DNA from: an uncultured Porphyromonadaceae bacterium
GTDB taxonomy: Bacteria; Bacteroidota; Bacteroidia; Bacteroidales; Muribaculaceae
Assembly (NCBI GenBank): GCA_947575235.1
Contig: CANPMT010000008.1
Span: 1 to 64,000 of the forward strand
Direction of reading: 5' to 3'
Length of the DNA stretch: 64,000 nucleotides
A program made the position numbers and the translations under genes. The number at the start of each line of letters is the position of its first letter. Within the stretch, counting starts at the first letter, position 1. Positions 44,598 to 55,700 of the stretch are shown one piece after another. The notes under the pieces are model-generated. The model had not been told where the DNA came from, did no database searches, and saw only the letters and a list, made by a program, of their open reading frames with translations.

Positions 44598-45542
44598 TCA
44601 TAGACTCCCGAGAATAAGGTCATTGGCACGGTCAATAACCGACGTGTCGAGCGACGCGAGATAGACCCGCGTCGTGGTCTCGCTCTCATGCCCCATCCCC
44701 TCGCTTATCACACTTATCGGAATACCTTTTGATTTGGCCGCGCTCGCCCATGAATGACGGGCCACATACATCGTGAGCGGCCCCTCAACCCCGGCCAGCT
44801 CCCCCACCCGCTTCAAGTGACGGTTGATACTGTAACCCACACTGCGGTAGAGAAACCGGTCGTTGTGCGCCCTGCTACTGATAATCGGCAACATGTATTG
44901 CGTGGGATTCTTGGGATATTTGTCGAGCACCCTCTGCATCTCTTTGGTCCACCCTATGAGAAGCTGTTGCCCTGTCTTGCGCCTGCGGTATACCACCATC
45001 CCGTTCCTGAGGTCTGACTTCTTGAGGTAGGCCATATCGATGAAACTCATCCCCCGCATATAGAAACTCAGCATGAACATATCGCGCGCGAAATCCATCT
45101 CGGGAAGAGGCGATAGATCCAGTTCCCTGATCCGGCTTATCACAGCAAGTGGCAACGCCCTCTTCACTGTCTTGTCAATGCCGGTATAGACATGTCTGAA
45201 CGGTTTCCTGTCAATTATGACACAGTTCTCGACAGCCCTGTTATAGACGGCGCGGATTATCCTTATATAAAAGGAGATGGTGTTGCTGGTGTTGCCACGG
45301 CGCCTGTGCCAGGCCTCGAAACACTCCATTATATCGGAGGTAAGACTCCCGAGCTGCAAATCCTTCTCTTTACGGAACTTCCTGAAACTGTTGAGCGCGG
45401 CTCTGTAGGTCTCTGACGTACGTACCCTTCCATTCTCAAGATGCCGCGCTATGAGTGTCTCCATATAATTGAATATGGTGTACTCCTCATTCTCCTGACA
45501 GAGAAGCATCTCTCTGTCAGCGTTAACTTTTAATGATGCCAT
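44598..45542 (-). CDS. Tyrosine recombinase (Bacteroidales solitary integrase/invertase type)
   Basis: This 314-residue site-specific recombinase has a SAM-like core-binding domain (IFNYMETLIARHLENGRVRTSETYRAALNSFRKF, about 22-110) and a catalytic domain from about 120. Catalytic residues are readable: Arg in FYMRGMSFIDMAYL, Lys in YRRRKTGQQL, Arg/His in YVARHSWASAAKSKG, His in MGHESETTTRVYLASL with the nucleophile Tyr. The usual HxxR histidine appears replaced (TMYVARHS), as in many Bacteroidetes enzymes. No integrative-element genes accompany it. Such lone enzymes in Bacteroidales often invert promoters of surface genes, and the surface locus is directly adjacent; I did not find an invertible segment. 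Confidence 0.9.
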   Translation of the reverse strand: MASLKVNADREMLLCQENEEYTIFNYMETLIARHLENGRVRTSETYRAALNSFRKFRKEKDLQLGSLTSDIMECFEAWHRRRGNTSNTISFYIRIIRAVYNRAVENCVIIDRKPFRHVYTGIDKTVKRALPLAVISRIRELDLSPLPEMDFARDMFMLSFYMRGMSFIDMAYLKKSDLRNGMVVYRRRKTGQQLLIGWTKEMQRVLDKYPKNPTQYMLPIISSRAHNDRFLYRSVGYSINRHLKRVGELAGVEGPLTMYVARHSWASAAKSKGIPISVISEGMGHESETTTRVYLASLDTSVIDRANDLILGSL

Positions 45543-45582
45543 TTGTTATATAGTTGAGTAGTATTACTGATTACAGAACAAT

Positions 45583-45960
45583 ATGGACATAAAAGCACAT
45601 TTCGACCACGTCAACTTCAATGTAACTGACCTTGACCGCAGTATAAAATTCTATAACGAGGCTCTCGGATTCGTGAAGCTCAAGGAGATTGACCATCCCG
45701 ACGGAGCCTTCAAGATTGTATTTGTCGGCACCCCCGACCAGAAGTTCCGCCTTGAGCTTACCTGGCTGCGCGACCATCCACAGCCTTATGAACTCGGTGA
45801 GAATGAGAGCCATCTCGCAGTGCGCGTCGAGGGTGACTATGACGCCATCCGCGAATATCACCGCCAGATGGGGTGCATATGCTATGAGAACCATGAGATG
45901 GGGCTATACTTCATCCATGACCCTGACGACTACTGGATTGAGATCCTGAAAGTGCACTGA
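45583..45960 (+). CDS. VOC family protein (glyoxalase I-like)
   Basis: This 125-residue vicinal-oxygen-chelate protein has the four metal-ligand regions expected for glyoxalase I-type enzymes: HVNFNVTDLDRSIKFYNEAL, FRLELTW, SHLAVRVEG and YWIEILKVH. The common annotation would be lactoylglutathione lyase, but Bacteroidales make no glutathione, so another thiol adduct or an unrelated substrate is likely. It is distinct from the methylmalonyl-CoA epimerase earlier in the window, which is also VOC-fold. It is divergent from the recombinase, with 40 nt between start codons, and ends 124 nt before clpB. Confidence 0.88.
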   Translation: MDIKAHFDHVNFNVTDLDRSIKFYNEALGFVKLKEIDHPDGAFKIVFVGTPDQKFRLELTWLRDHPQPYELGENESHLAVRVEGDYDAIREYHRQMGCICYENHEMGLYFIHDPDDYWIEILKVH

Positions 45961-45993
45961 TGCCTTAAAAACCCGGACGGCGCTCAACATTCA

Positions 45994-46018
45994 GGCACGG
46001 TATTTGTTAATAAATTGT
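45994..46018 (+). promoter_or_regulatory. Putative heat-shock promoter element of clpB
   Basis: This 25-nt stretch matches the one before dnaK (11376-11400) at 21 of 25 positions and includes TATTTGTTAATAAA. The clpB ATG is 66 nt downstream. It is the only strong similarity I see between the two leader regions. Confidence 0.5.
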
Positions 46019-46084
46019 AGCTTCATTGTAATTATCCTGATTCAATTGAGGCTGAGAATATGATATAACCCAAATTCAACGCAT

Positions 46085-48682
46085 ATGAATTTCAATAATT
46101 TCACAATCAAATCGCAGGAAGTCGTGCAGAAGGCCATCGAGCTGACCCGCCAGAACGGACAGCAGCAGATTGAGCCTGTGCATATCCTGAAGGCCCTTAT
46201 CGGCGAGAGCGAGACGATTGTCAACTTCGTTTTCCAGAAGTTGGGCGCCAACCTCAACTCGGTAAACATGGCCCTTGACAAGGATATACAGTCACTTCCT
46301 AAGGTTTCGGGTGGCGAGGTCTTCCTCAGCCGCGAGTCGAACGACGCGCTGCAGAAGGCTGTCGATTTCTCGAAAAAGGAGGGCGACGAGTATGTCTCGG
46401 TCGAAGCTATCCTGATGGGTATCCTGAAAACCCGTTGCAAGGCATCGCAGATCCTTAAGGATTCAGGCATCACAGAGGATGGTCTCAAGGCCGCTATCCA
46501 GGAACTCAGAAAGGGTAACAAGGTTACCCAGCAGAGCGCCGAGGAGTCTTATCAGGCTCTGAGCAAATATGCGGTCAACCTTAACGACCGTGCCCGGAGC
46601 GGTAAACTTGATCCGGTGATCGGACGTGACGAGGAGATCCGCCGTGTGCTCCAGATTCTTTCACGACGCACAAAGAACAACCCTATGCTGGTAGGTGAAC
46701 CGGGTACCGGTAAGACCGCCATTGCCGAGGGTCTCGCCCACCGTATCGTGCGTGGCGACGTGCCTGAGAATCTGAAGACCAAACAGATTTACTCACTCGA
46801 TATGGGTGCGCTCGTGGCAGGCGCCAAGTATAAGGGTGAATTCGAGGAGCGTCTCAAGGCTATCGTGAATGAGGTGACCCAGAGCGATGGCGAGATTATT
46901 CTTTTCATTGATGAGATACACACTCTTGTGGGTGCCGGCAAGGGTGAGGGGGCAATGGATGCCGCCAATATCCTCAAGCCTGCCCTGGCCCGTGGCGAAC
47001 TCCGCTCTATCGGCGCCACTACCCTCGATGAGTATCAGAAATATTTCGAGAAGGATAAGGCTCTCGAACGCCGTTTCCAGAAAGTCATGGTGGATGAACC
47101 GGATGAACTGTCGGCCATATCTATCCTGCGTGGACTGAAGGAACGTTATGAAAACCATCATAAGGTGCGCATCATGGATGAGGCTATCATTGCCGCCGTC
47201 CAGCTTAGCGTACGTTACATCACTGACCGCTTCCTCCCTGACAAGGCTATCGACCTTATAGATGAGGCTGCCTCAAAACTGCGTCTGGAGATGGATTCAA
47301 TGCCACAGGCGCTCGATGAGGCCTCACGTAAGATCAAGCAGCTCGAAATTGAGCGCGAGGCCCTGAAACGTGAGGGTAACGATTATAAACTGAAGGAGAT
47401 TGACGAGGATCTGGCCAACCTGCGCGACACTGAGAAATCGCTCAAGGCCAAATGGAAGGCTGAGAAGACTGAAATCGACAAGATCCAGAAGAACAAGATT
47501 GAGATTGAGCAGCTCAACCATGAGGCTGAGGTGGCCGAACGTGAGGGCGACTATGCCAAGGTGGCTGAGATACGCTATTCAAAGATCAAACAGAAGGAGG
47601 ATGAGAATAAGGCTACTCAGGAGAAACTCCGCCAGCTTCAGGGTGAAGGTGCCATGATCAAGGAGGAGGTCGACGCTGAGGATATCGCCGAAATCGTTTC
47701 CCGCTGGACCGGCATACCTGTAAAGAAGATGGCCCAGAGCGAGAAGGAGAAGCTGCTCCACCTTGAGGAGGAACTCCACCGCCGTGTCATCGGTCAGGAT
47801 GACGCCATCAAGGCTGTCAGCGACGCCGTGCGCCGTTCACGCGCCGGCCTGAATGACCCGCGACGTCCTATCGGCTCGTTCATTTTCCTCGGCACAACCG
47901 GTGTGGGTAAGACTGAGCTTGCAAAGGCATTGGCTGAATACCTCTTCGATGATGAGGATATGATGACCCGTATTGATATGTCGGAGTATATGGAGAAGCA
48001 TTCTGTATCGCGTCTCGTCGGAGCGCCTCCGGGATACGTCGGTTATGAGGAGGGTGGACAGCTCACTGAGGCTGTGCGCCGCAAACCTTACAGCGTTGTG
48101 CTTTTCGATGAGATCGAGAAGGCCAACCCTGATGTATTCAATATCCTGCTCCAGGTGCTCGACGACGGACGTCTCACCGATAACAAGGGACGTTTCATCA
48201 ATTTCAAGAACACCATCATTATAATGACCACCAACGAGGGCTCCCCTATCATACGTCAGAACTTCGCTGAGCTGAAGAGCGACAAGGAGGAGGACCGTGA
48301 AGCTGTCATTACAAAATCGAAACAGGAGGTGATGGATCTGCTCAAGATGAAGATCCGTCCCGAATTCCTTAACCGTATCGACGAGATTGTTCTCTTCACA
48401 CCCCTTAACAAGAAGGAGATTCAGGAAATCGTCGACCTTCAGGTCAAGAGCGTACAGAAGATGCTCGCATCTAACGGCGTAACTCTCGAAATCACCAAAC
48501 CGGCGCTTGAGCTGCTTGCTGACGACGGCTATGATCCAGAGTTCGGAGCTCGTCCTGTGAAACGTACCATCCAGAGGATGGTGCTCAACCAGCTGTCGAA
48601 GGATATCCTGGCACAAAAGGTTGACCGTGAGCATCCTATCATCATCGACCGTGAAGGGGATGAACTTGTGTTCAAGAACTGA
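46085..48682 (+). CDS. clpB: ATP-dependent disaggregase ClpB (Hsp104 family)
   Basis: ClpB is a hexameric AAA+ machine that pulls proteins out of aggregates together with DnaK. The 865 residues are of family length. Order: N-domain (1-145, [20 protein letters not shown]), first AAA+ domain with [19 protein letters not shown] and [19 protein letters not shown], the long coiled-coil middle domain (about 410-525, ending near [15 protein letters not shown]), and the second AAA+ domain with [36 protein letters not shown] and the closing [17 protein letters not shown]. The long middle domain separates it from ClpA and ClpC. It is monocistronic, preceded by the dnaK-like element. Confidence 0.98.
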   Translation: MNFNNFTIKSQEVVQKAIELTRQNGQQQIEPVHILKALIGESETIVNFVFQKLGANLNSVNMALDKDIQSLPKVSGGEVFLSRESNDALQKAVDFSKKEGDEYVSVEAILMGILKTRCKASQILKDSGITEDGLKAAIQELRKGNKVTQQSAEESYQALSKYAVNLNDRARSGKLDPVIGRDEEIRRVLQILSRRTKNNPMLVGEPGTGKTAIAEGLAHRIVRGDVPENLKTKQIYSLDMGALVAGAKYKGEFEERLKAIVNEVTQSDGEIILFIDEIHTLVGAGKGEGAMDAANILKPALARGELRSIGATTLDEYQKYFEKDKALERRFQKVMVDEPDELSAISILRGLKERYENHHKVRIMDEAIIAAVQLSVRYITDRFLPDKAIDLIDEAASKLRLEMDSMPQALDEASRKIKQLEIEREALKREGNDYKLKEIDEDLANLRDTEKSLKAKWKAEKTEIDKIQKNKIEIEQLNHEAEVAEREGDYAKVAEIRYSKIKQKEDENKATQEKLRQLQGEGAMIKEEVDAEDIAEIVSRWTGIPVKKMAQSEKEKLLHLEEELHRRVIGQDDAIKAVSDAVRRSRAGLNDPRRPIGSFIFLGTTGVGKTELAKALAEYLFDDEDMMTRIDMSEYMEKHSVSRLVGAPPGYVGYEEGGQLTEAVRRKPYSVVLFDEIEKANPDVFNILLQVLDDGRLTDNKGRFINFKNTIIIMTTNEGSPIIRQNFAELKSDKEEDREAVITKSKQEVMDLLKMKIRPEFLNRIDEIVLFTPLNKKEIQEIVDLQVKSVQKMLASNGVTLEITKPALELLADDGYDPEFGARPVKRTIQRMVLNQLSKDILAQKVDREHPIIIDREGDELVFKN

Positions 48683-49161
48683 AAAGGGCTTCATCAACCT
48701 TTCCGGAATGAACACTTATTATAATTGATTTTTTCAAACCGGAGGTAAATTCCAACAGTCTTTACCTCCGGTTTTTTATGCGCGTTCCCCTCCTCGGATT
48801 ACCCCGCGAGACTGCCGGATCCGCAAAAAATGCGGCCTGAGATACAATAATATGTTTTAAAACACGTTTTAAGAACATAAGATATAGTTAGGATAACTAT
48901 TCCAGGGTTGAGAAATGCCTTCTTCCGTAGGCCGCTTTCCCCCTTTCGTGACAATTTTCAGGAGTGTTGGCAAACTCCTTTCGTGACAACTTACGTGACA
49001 ACCCCCGGGGGCATTCCGGGCCATTGCTCAGATGACCCATCCCTATGACTTGCAGGACTGGCAATCCTGTCTTCCGCCCCCATCCCGAGTTAGTTAAAAG
49101 TCATCTTTCAGGCATCAGAAATGATGTCGCGATGGCTATTGTGTAACGAAAACAAGTAATT
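48683..49161. other. Intergenic region after clpB
   Basis: No gene is supported in these 479 nt. Besides the clpB terminator it contains two exact copies of CCTTTCGTGACAA (48942-48954, 48977-48989) and a third partial one (TACGTGACAA, 48992-49001), with an AGGAGT/ACTCCT inverted repeat between the first two. A small imperfect hairpin (CAGGACTGGCAATCCTG) lies near 49052. Composition varies sharply along the stretch, which resembles eroded or repeat-derived sequence. Confidence 0.5.
48736..48777 (+). terminator. Terminator of clpB
   Basis: A 14-bp perfect stem (AAACCGGAGGTAAA at 48736-48749 with its complement at 48761-48774) has an 11-nt loop and ends in GGTTTTTTATG. It follows clpB by about 55 nt. 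Confidence 0.88.
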
Positions 49162-49623
49162 GTGAAAACTAATTTTTTAATTTTATCATTAGCCTTAGCC
49201 ACTGCTTTTCTCTCATCATCAATCCCTACCGGGAGCCATTCTCTTGAATTGGGAAAGGAAGCTCCCTCACTGACACTCTCCTCTCTGACCTCCGTTTCCC
49301 CTGACTCGCTCAAGGGTAAGTATCTGACGGTGAATTTCTGGTCGGCATCTGACGCCGCTTCCAGAATTGCCAACAGAAAACTGTCTGATATGGCCCGTAT
49401 GGCTGAATCTGACAACCACCGATACATCAGCGTCTGCATCGACGACGACAGCTCATTGGCTTCTGAAATCACGCAGGCGGATTCAATCAGCGAAAAGGTT
49501 ATCTCACTCTCCAAGACCGACATCACTCCGGATGTCCTCAAGGATTTCCAGGTTAACACGGGCTGCCGCTCCTTCACTATCGACGCTTACGGCAACCTAT
49601 CCGCTATCAACCCGCTCAACTGA
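49162..49623 (+). CDS. Exported thioredoxin-fold protein lacking the CXXC motif
   Basis: This 153-residue protein probably starts at GTG 49162 and has a signal peptide (FLILSLALATAFLSSSIPTG). The rest looks like a degenerate AhpC/TlpA-type thioredoxin domain: LELGKEAPSLTLSSLTSVSPDSLKGKYLTVNFWSASDAASR, then a central strand YISVCIDDDSSLASEI and a C-terminal NTGCRSFTIDAYGNLSAINP resembling the cis-Pro and final strand. The normal WCxxC is replaced by WSASDA, so disulfide chemistry is not expected; it may be a binding protein. It stands alone between repeat-rich sequence and a bidirectional terminator shared with sprA. Confidence 0.72.
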   Translation: MKTNFLILSLALATAFLSSSIPTGSHSLELGKEAPSLTLSSLTSVSPDSLKGKYLTVNFWSASDAASRIANRKLSDMARMAESDNHRYISVCIDDDSSLASEITQADSISEKVISLSKTDITPDVLKDFQVNTGCRSFTIDAYGNLSAINPLN

Positions 49624-49656
49624 GCCTATTATAGAACATAATATTTTCAAACCATA

Positions 49657-49698
49657 CAAAGCGGCCCCGCAGTCTTCTTGATCTGCGGGGCCGCTTTG
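49657..49698. terminator. Bidirectional terminator between the thioredoxin-like gene and sprA
   Basis: A 16-bp perfect, very GC-rich stem (CAAAGCGGCCCCGCAG at 49657-49672 with its complement at 49683-49698) encloses 10 nt. It sits 4 nt beyond the sprA stop and so probably ends that long transcript. Confidence 0.85.
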
Positions 49699-49702
49699 GT
49701 GT

Positions 49703-52700
49703 TTATCGCGCAAGAGAGATATTGAACGAGATACCGTAGTTGCTGTTAGAGGTGGGATACGCGCTGTTGGACACAAGCGGCGTGTTGACCTGATGGTCGA
49801 AGAAGGCAGCCACAGATATCTTCTTGCTCAACTGATAGGTGGCCATGAAGTTCACAGAGAAGGTCTGTGTGCCCTGCGTGGCCTGCGTGTAGGCTGTCTC
49901 TATGCGGCGTATGAGCGACTGGTTGTTGCTGAACGCGAAGTCAAGATTGATCGAGAGGTCGTTGTTGGTGCCCCCCTGCGAAGTGCCGAATTTCAGAATC
50001 TTGTTGAAATTGGGGATCTTCATTCCGGCTCCCACAGATATCTGCTTGCTTGAGGTCTCGACAATCTGTCCGGCCGACGAGTTGAGGTTGAGGGTCCTTG
50101 AATCACGATATTCGGCATTAACCGAAAGCTCATTCTTGAAGGTCATGTTCACACCTACCAAGGGGGCGAATTTCTCTGTTATCGCCACCGACGATATGTT
50201 GTAGGGTGACGAGGGCACGGGCGACTGTGTCAGTTCATCCATCGTGAAGCCCATCCCGTCGCTGACTCCCACCCAGTTCATGAAACTCGAGTAGCTACCT
50301 ATCGAATAGGTACACTGGTAGGCATGGGTCAGTGTGAACGATTTGAAGATATTCTTCATGTTACCCATCTGGAGAATGCCGTCGTAGGTGACACGCCAGT
50401 TGGGACGCATGGCTCCCAAACCGGGGAACTGGCTCAAGGTCACCTTGTCAGGACTGTATCCGCTGTAGGCGGCTATGAAGGCGGGTATGAGCACATCTGA
50501 GCTTGTCTGTGTCACAGTCCCCACGGCAGGGTTATAGGGAGTCCCGGACAGTACCGAACCTTCAAGGAAGCCGGCATCAGGATAGTTGACACCACGGTAG
50601 GAATTCTCTATCCTCGAGGCCACGATGGGGATATATTCAAGGAACTTGTTGAAAGCCTCCGATTCGTAGCCGTTGGCTGCCTTGGAGTTGCGGAGCGAGG
50701 TGGCCAACGCCACATGGGTGCGGGTGTATGATCCACCCATGTTGGTGGGCATACCGGCAAACATGAACTGCACCTGACGGGTGCGGTTGTCGGTGAGATT
50801 GCTGGTGAGCACTATCTTCAATCCGCGGATCGGCTCAAGGGTAAGCTCGAAGTTAAACTCCTTACCCTGGTTCCAGATGGCGGGTGAGGTCATCTCGTCA
50901 GAGGTCAGCAGCCAGCCACGGTCAAGAGCCTTGTTGACGTAGTTCTCATCGTAGAAACCGAAAGCGAAGTCAAGACCGGGCGACATGGGACCGTACTTGG
51001 TGCTCTGGCCGAAGATATCGCCGACATTTGGCGAGAACTGCGGAAGATTGAGCGAGTGCGACCCACGCCATTTGAACGAGAGGCTACGGGGCATCATAAG
51101 GAAGCGGAGCGCATGGTCGCCCACCTCTTTCCATACCGATTTCTTGGGCTCCTTCTTATCTTCGCGCACCACTAACTTGATCTGGGTATCGGCTTTGGTG
51201 AGAATCTCGATTGAATTATCGTCGATTACCTTTGTCTCTATCTTGAAGGGCTGTGTACCCTTCATGGCGGTAATCTTCAGCTTATCGGTCTTCAGATTAT
51301 GTTTCACCACGGTGGTGGTGTCGGGCGAGAGGTTTATGGCACGCTCGAACTTCTTTACCGTGGGCTTGTTATCCCGCTTCCCGTTAGGTTGACGTGTGCC
51401 GGGGCGTTGCGCCTGCACCTTCGAGAAACGCTTGTTGATGTTCTGAAGATATTTCGATTTGTTGAAGAGTGTCTCGAAGTTAAGGCGGGCATCGGCATTC
51501 CATGTCGACTGGTTCTGTATGGAGTTGCCTAAATAGAGGTCGTCCACGGTGGCACCCTTGTCCCAACGGTAGGTCGAGGTGTAGGTTACGGAGCCGGAGA
51601 GATAGTCGAGCACCGGAATCTTGTTGAAGGGGGCCTTGTAGCTTCCGGTAAAGGTCTGGTTATAGTTCCAGGGTGTGCCGAGACCCTTGATGGATGACCA
51701 TACAGTGTCGCGCCAGTCGCGGTATTTATCGGGGAAGAGGCGACGGTTGACAGCCCCCACCGTCTCCTCGATGCGGGCTGTGGTGTTGCTTGAGAATGAG
51801 AGGCTGAGCGACTGTATGATGTTCCATGTGAGGTTGAGCTGACGGTCCCAGAGGAAGTTCTTGCTCACCTGCACGGGAAGCTGGAAATCCACGTCAACCT
51901 GACTGCGGGTCTGCTCCTCATAGTAGTAGCGGCTCATGTTGGTGTAGAATGTCAGGTTGTTGAACATCCAGTTTATCCCCCAGTCTTTGAAGTATTTCGC
52001 AGTCTTGCTCTTGCTCTTCAATCCGCTGAATGGTTTCCAGGGCTTGATATAGGGGCTGTAGGAATACTGGAATGAACCGCGGTAGTCGTTGGTGTTCTGA
52101 TATTCCGTATTCGGGTCGACATTCTTCTGCTTGTTGAATGAGAAGGCCAACTGGAAGTTTGCCGGATCCCAGGGCATCGGGTTCTTGCTCTGAACGTTGA
52201 ATTTCAGATTGGAGATTGAGAAACTCTCCACCCTCTTGTGGGTTATGGCAAAGGCCTTTATGGAATCCTTCTCATGCTTGGTGGTGGCCGCGTCGAGAGC
52301 GTCCTTGAGCAGGATATCCTGATCGAGGGGATTATATTTGGGGGTTGTCTTCTCGGTCGACACGGAGTAGTAGATCGGGGCGTTGAGCTTCGCTTTCTGG
52401 GGCACAATCTTTCCGAGGTCGCCCTGGACAGCCACGTTATACTGCTCATAGTTGTCGAGACGGCGCGACGAGAGTCCCTGGTCGACGCTTCCGAATCCGG
52501 CAGTCTCCTTGTGCATCGAGAAGTTCACCATGGCCACGTCGCTCATCGCGAGGTTGGCGTTGACGTTGGCCGCCCAGCCGCCATCCTCGTTGAAGTCGGT
52601 CACCCGCAGCTCGTTGAGCCATACCACACCATCCTTGACGCTGTTTGACTTGTTTCTCACACCTATGAGCATAACACGCACGTCGCTCAGACTCGGATTT

Positions 52701-55700
52701 CCCAATACGCTCACTGTATTGTGGTCGTTGTTGGGGTCGCGCATCGAGTAGAGTGTGGTGTAGTTCACACCCTCCACATTGGCACTCCGGTCATGGTTGC
52801 GCTGGGTCTTGAGGTCGGTGAAGACATCAAACTCCACGTTCATGAAGTTAGAGATGGGCCACACTATGCGGCGCGCCTCAGGATTGAGATTGTCATAGCG
52901 TCCCTCAGGTGTGAGCTCAAGAGGTATCTCATATTCGTAGTAGTTGTTCTTGACGTCTGAACCGAGACGCACGAACACAGCCAGGTCACCATTCTTGAGA
53001 TTGGTGGTGTTGTCGATAAGCGACTCGGCATGCACCCACATCTGCAGACGGCGGTAAATGCGGAGGTCGAGCTGGGTGTTCTTGTAGGCACCTCGGGCAT
53101 CCCCCGGCTGCAGACCGGTCACCTTCATCTGGAGTGACTGCTCATTGAGCTGGGTGGCCTGCATCTGGCCAGGGTCCTGGATACGGGTTACGTCGGGAGG
53201 GAGAATGTAGTTGACCGGTGTACGCCCGGAGTTCTCCTCGATATTCACAATCGACATATCGAGCTCACCCTCGGCGGGGGCATCGTTGCGGCTGTTTAGA
53301 TTGAACTTGTAGTCGCGCCATTCTCCGCGCACAAGCTCGAGCGAACCGAAGCGGAGATGGGTTGTCTCCTTGAATCCGGTCATGAACATACGTGCGAAGC
53401 GTATTGTGGAGAAGTCGCTTATTCCACCCACCACCTTGTCAGGCTGGCTGAGGGGTATCTTGAACTGATACCATACTGTCACAGCCGAACCCTCGCGTGT
53501 GGTCACGACGGTCTCCTTGCGGTCGGTTACGTAGTTTTTACCCACTACAAGGTCTTCGGGGCGAATCGAGACCTTATACTGGAAATAGCGCTCATATTCA
53601 TTGAGGGTGTTATCCTGGTTGATATCCTCCACATCGGGGACACTGCGGGCCGACTGATACATCGGGTTGTCGCTCTGGTCGGGCGAGAGTGAGTTACCCT
53701 CAACGCCGTTGTAGTGCTTGTAGCGGTCAAGAATCGAGGCCTGGGTCTCATCGTAATACGTACTGCGGTAGAAGTGATAGTTGTCGCCGGCAGGGTCGTT
53801 CATCGGTGAGAAGGGGCTCTCCTGCATCTCACTGATGGTTGACGACGGCAGACGGGTGCGCAGTTTGTTGAGATACTCCTCATATGAACCGAAGGTGAAC
53901 TCATCGTCGTTGGGGAGTCCGTCAAGCCCCACGTCCTGCATCGGGCGTGCGTTCTCGGCGTTCTCAAAGGCATACGTCAGTGAATTCTGGGTGGATACAC
54001 GTCCCCAGTTTGTCTCGGCCATGAACTGCTCGTTGCCGTCGATGGGTATGCCGTTCTCATAACTCTTCATGCCATCCTTGAGGATATCCTCGCTGATCTC
54101 GCCGAAATTGAAGTAGAGGTCGCCACCCTCGCGGTTGGGGTTCTCCTCGTCGAGGAAGGGGTCGAGGAGCCAGAACTGGATATACTCCACATTCGAGCTC
54201 TCGAAGTTGGTATTATCCATCTTGCGCATTATGCCACCCCAGCGGCGCTCTGGATAGAGAAGGTTGCCGTTCTCATCAATATTCTCGGCGTCGAGGTTAT
54301 ACGGGCCCCTCTCCTTGGGATAGAAAGAGAGGTTGAGTGTCTGGATATAGTTCGACTCACCGGTCAGCAGGTCGCGGCCGGGATATATCTCGCGCACCTG
54401 CACCTCACGCACGTAGGGATTGGAGAGCTGCTTGAGGTCGTTGCGCAGATAGCCGGGGAGCATGGAGGAGTTTTTCTGGGTCCACATGCGGTCGATGTAG
54501 TTCCAGGCAAGGAGAGCGCGGTTTTTGCCGTAGTCAACATTATTTGAGAGCGAGGCCTCAGGGAAGAGAGGGTCAGAGCCACCGTCGTAGGGAGTCGAGG
54601 CGAGAAACCATGAATAGGGATTGCGCAGGTCGATTCCGGTCTGCGTATTCTCGAAGTCATCGATATATGATGAGCCTTGGGTGGTGCCAGTCTTCTGCTT
54701 GTGGGGCACGAGCTGTGCGAACTCCGCGTTGAGGCGCAGCGAGGAGGGGGCTGTGGCATTGATAGTGGGCACCTTGTTGAGAAGGTTGGTGAGCCACATG
54801 AAATCTTTGTTGTAATTGAGGTTGACACCCCACATGGTGTTGTTGATTACCTCATCACCTATGTTGACCTTCTCCGTGAGGGCTTTCTCAGAGAAATGGA
54901 GGAGGGTTCCACCCAAGGTGAAATCCTTGTTGAAACGGTATTGGGCGTCCAGACCGAGGAGGGTCTTGCGCTGCATGCTGAAGAGCGACTGGTTTTCGAG
55001 AGTGACGCTGACATTAGTGCCGGAGTCGATGATGCTCTGGTTGGTGATTGTCACTATACCCATGCTGTAATCCACGGTATAGTCGCTGTTCTCGGTTAGC
55101 TGCACACCTCCGGCCATGACCACAACCGACCCTCTCGGCACGTTCATCGCGTTCAGGCGTATCTGTGCGCCGTTCGATGCCTGGTACTCACCGGTAAGCG
55201 AGAACTTGTTTTTATCGGCAAACTGACGGGCCACGACGAGAGTCGAGTCGTAAAGTTCCTTATATACGTATGGGGCGGCCAGGACAGGGTCGCCGATCTT
55301 GCGTTCAAGATTGGCACCGAAAGGCTCGGCCACAGGGAATATGATCTTACCATTGGTAGGCTGCACGGTGTAACCCTCCACATAGTCGAAGAATCCGTCG
55401 GGGTTCGACTCCTGGTTTGAGTCGAGACGGTCAAGATTCATCACCTGGAGGAGGGGCTGGTTGGAGATGGAGCCTACAGGGAGGTAGTTTATCTCAGTTC
55501 CGGTGGTGTCGCTGAGATACTTGATGTTCATCTTGAAATTCTTCTTCTGCAGCTGATATGCACCGAGTGAATAGACATTCTTCATCATAAGCTTCCACAT
55601 CGGGAGCTTAGGTGATATTGTTGTGCCACGGAGCATCTTCAAGTAGAGACAGTCGGAGGTAGTGGTGACGTCGCTTGAGAACTCACCCACCTGGTACACC

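Noticed and set aside
47837-48715. 292-residue minus-strand ORF opposite clpB
   Set aside because: Antisense of the conserved second AAA+ domain; no recognisable protein features.
49101-49577. 158-residue minus-strand ORF overlapping the thioredoxin-like gene
   Set aside because: The plus-strand frame has a signal peptide and a thioredoxin-like pattern; the minus-strand frame has neither.
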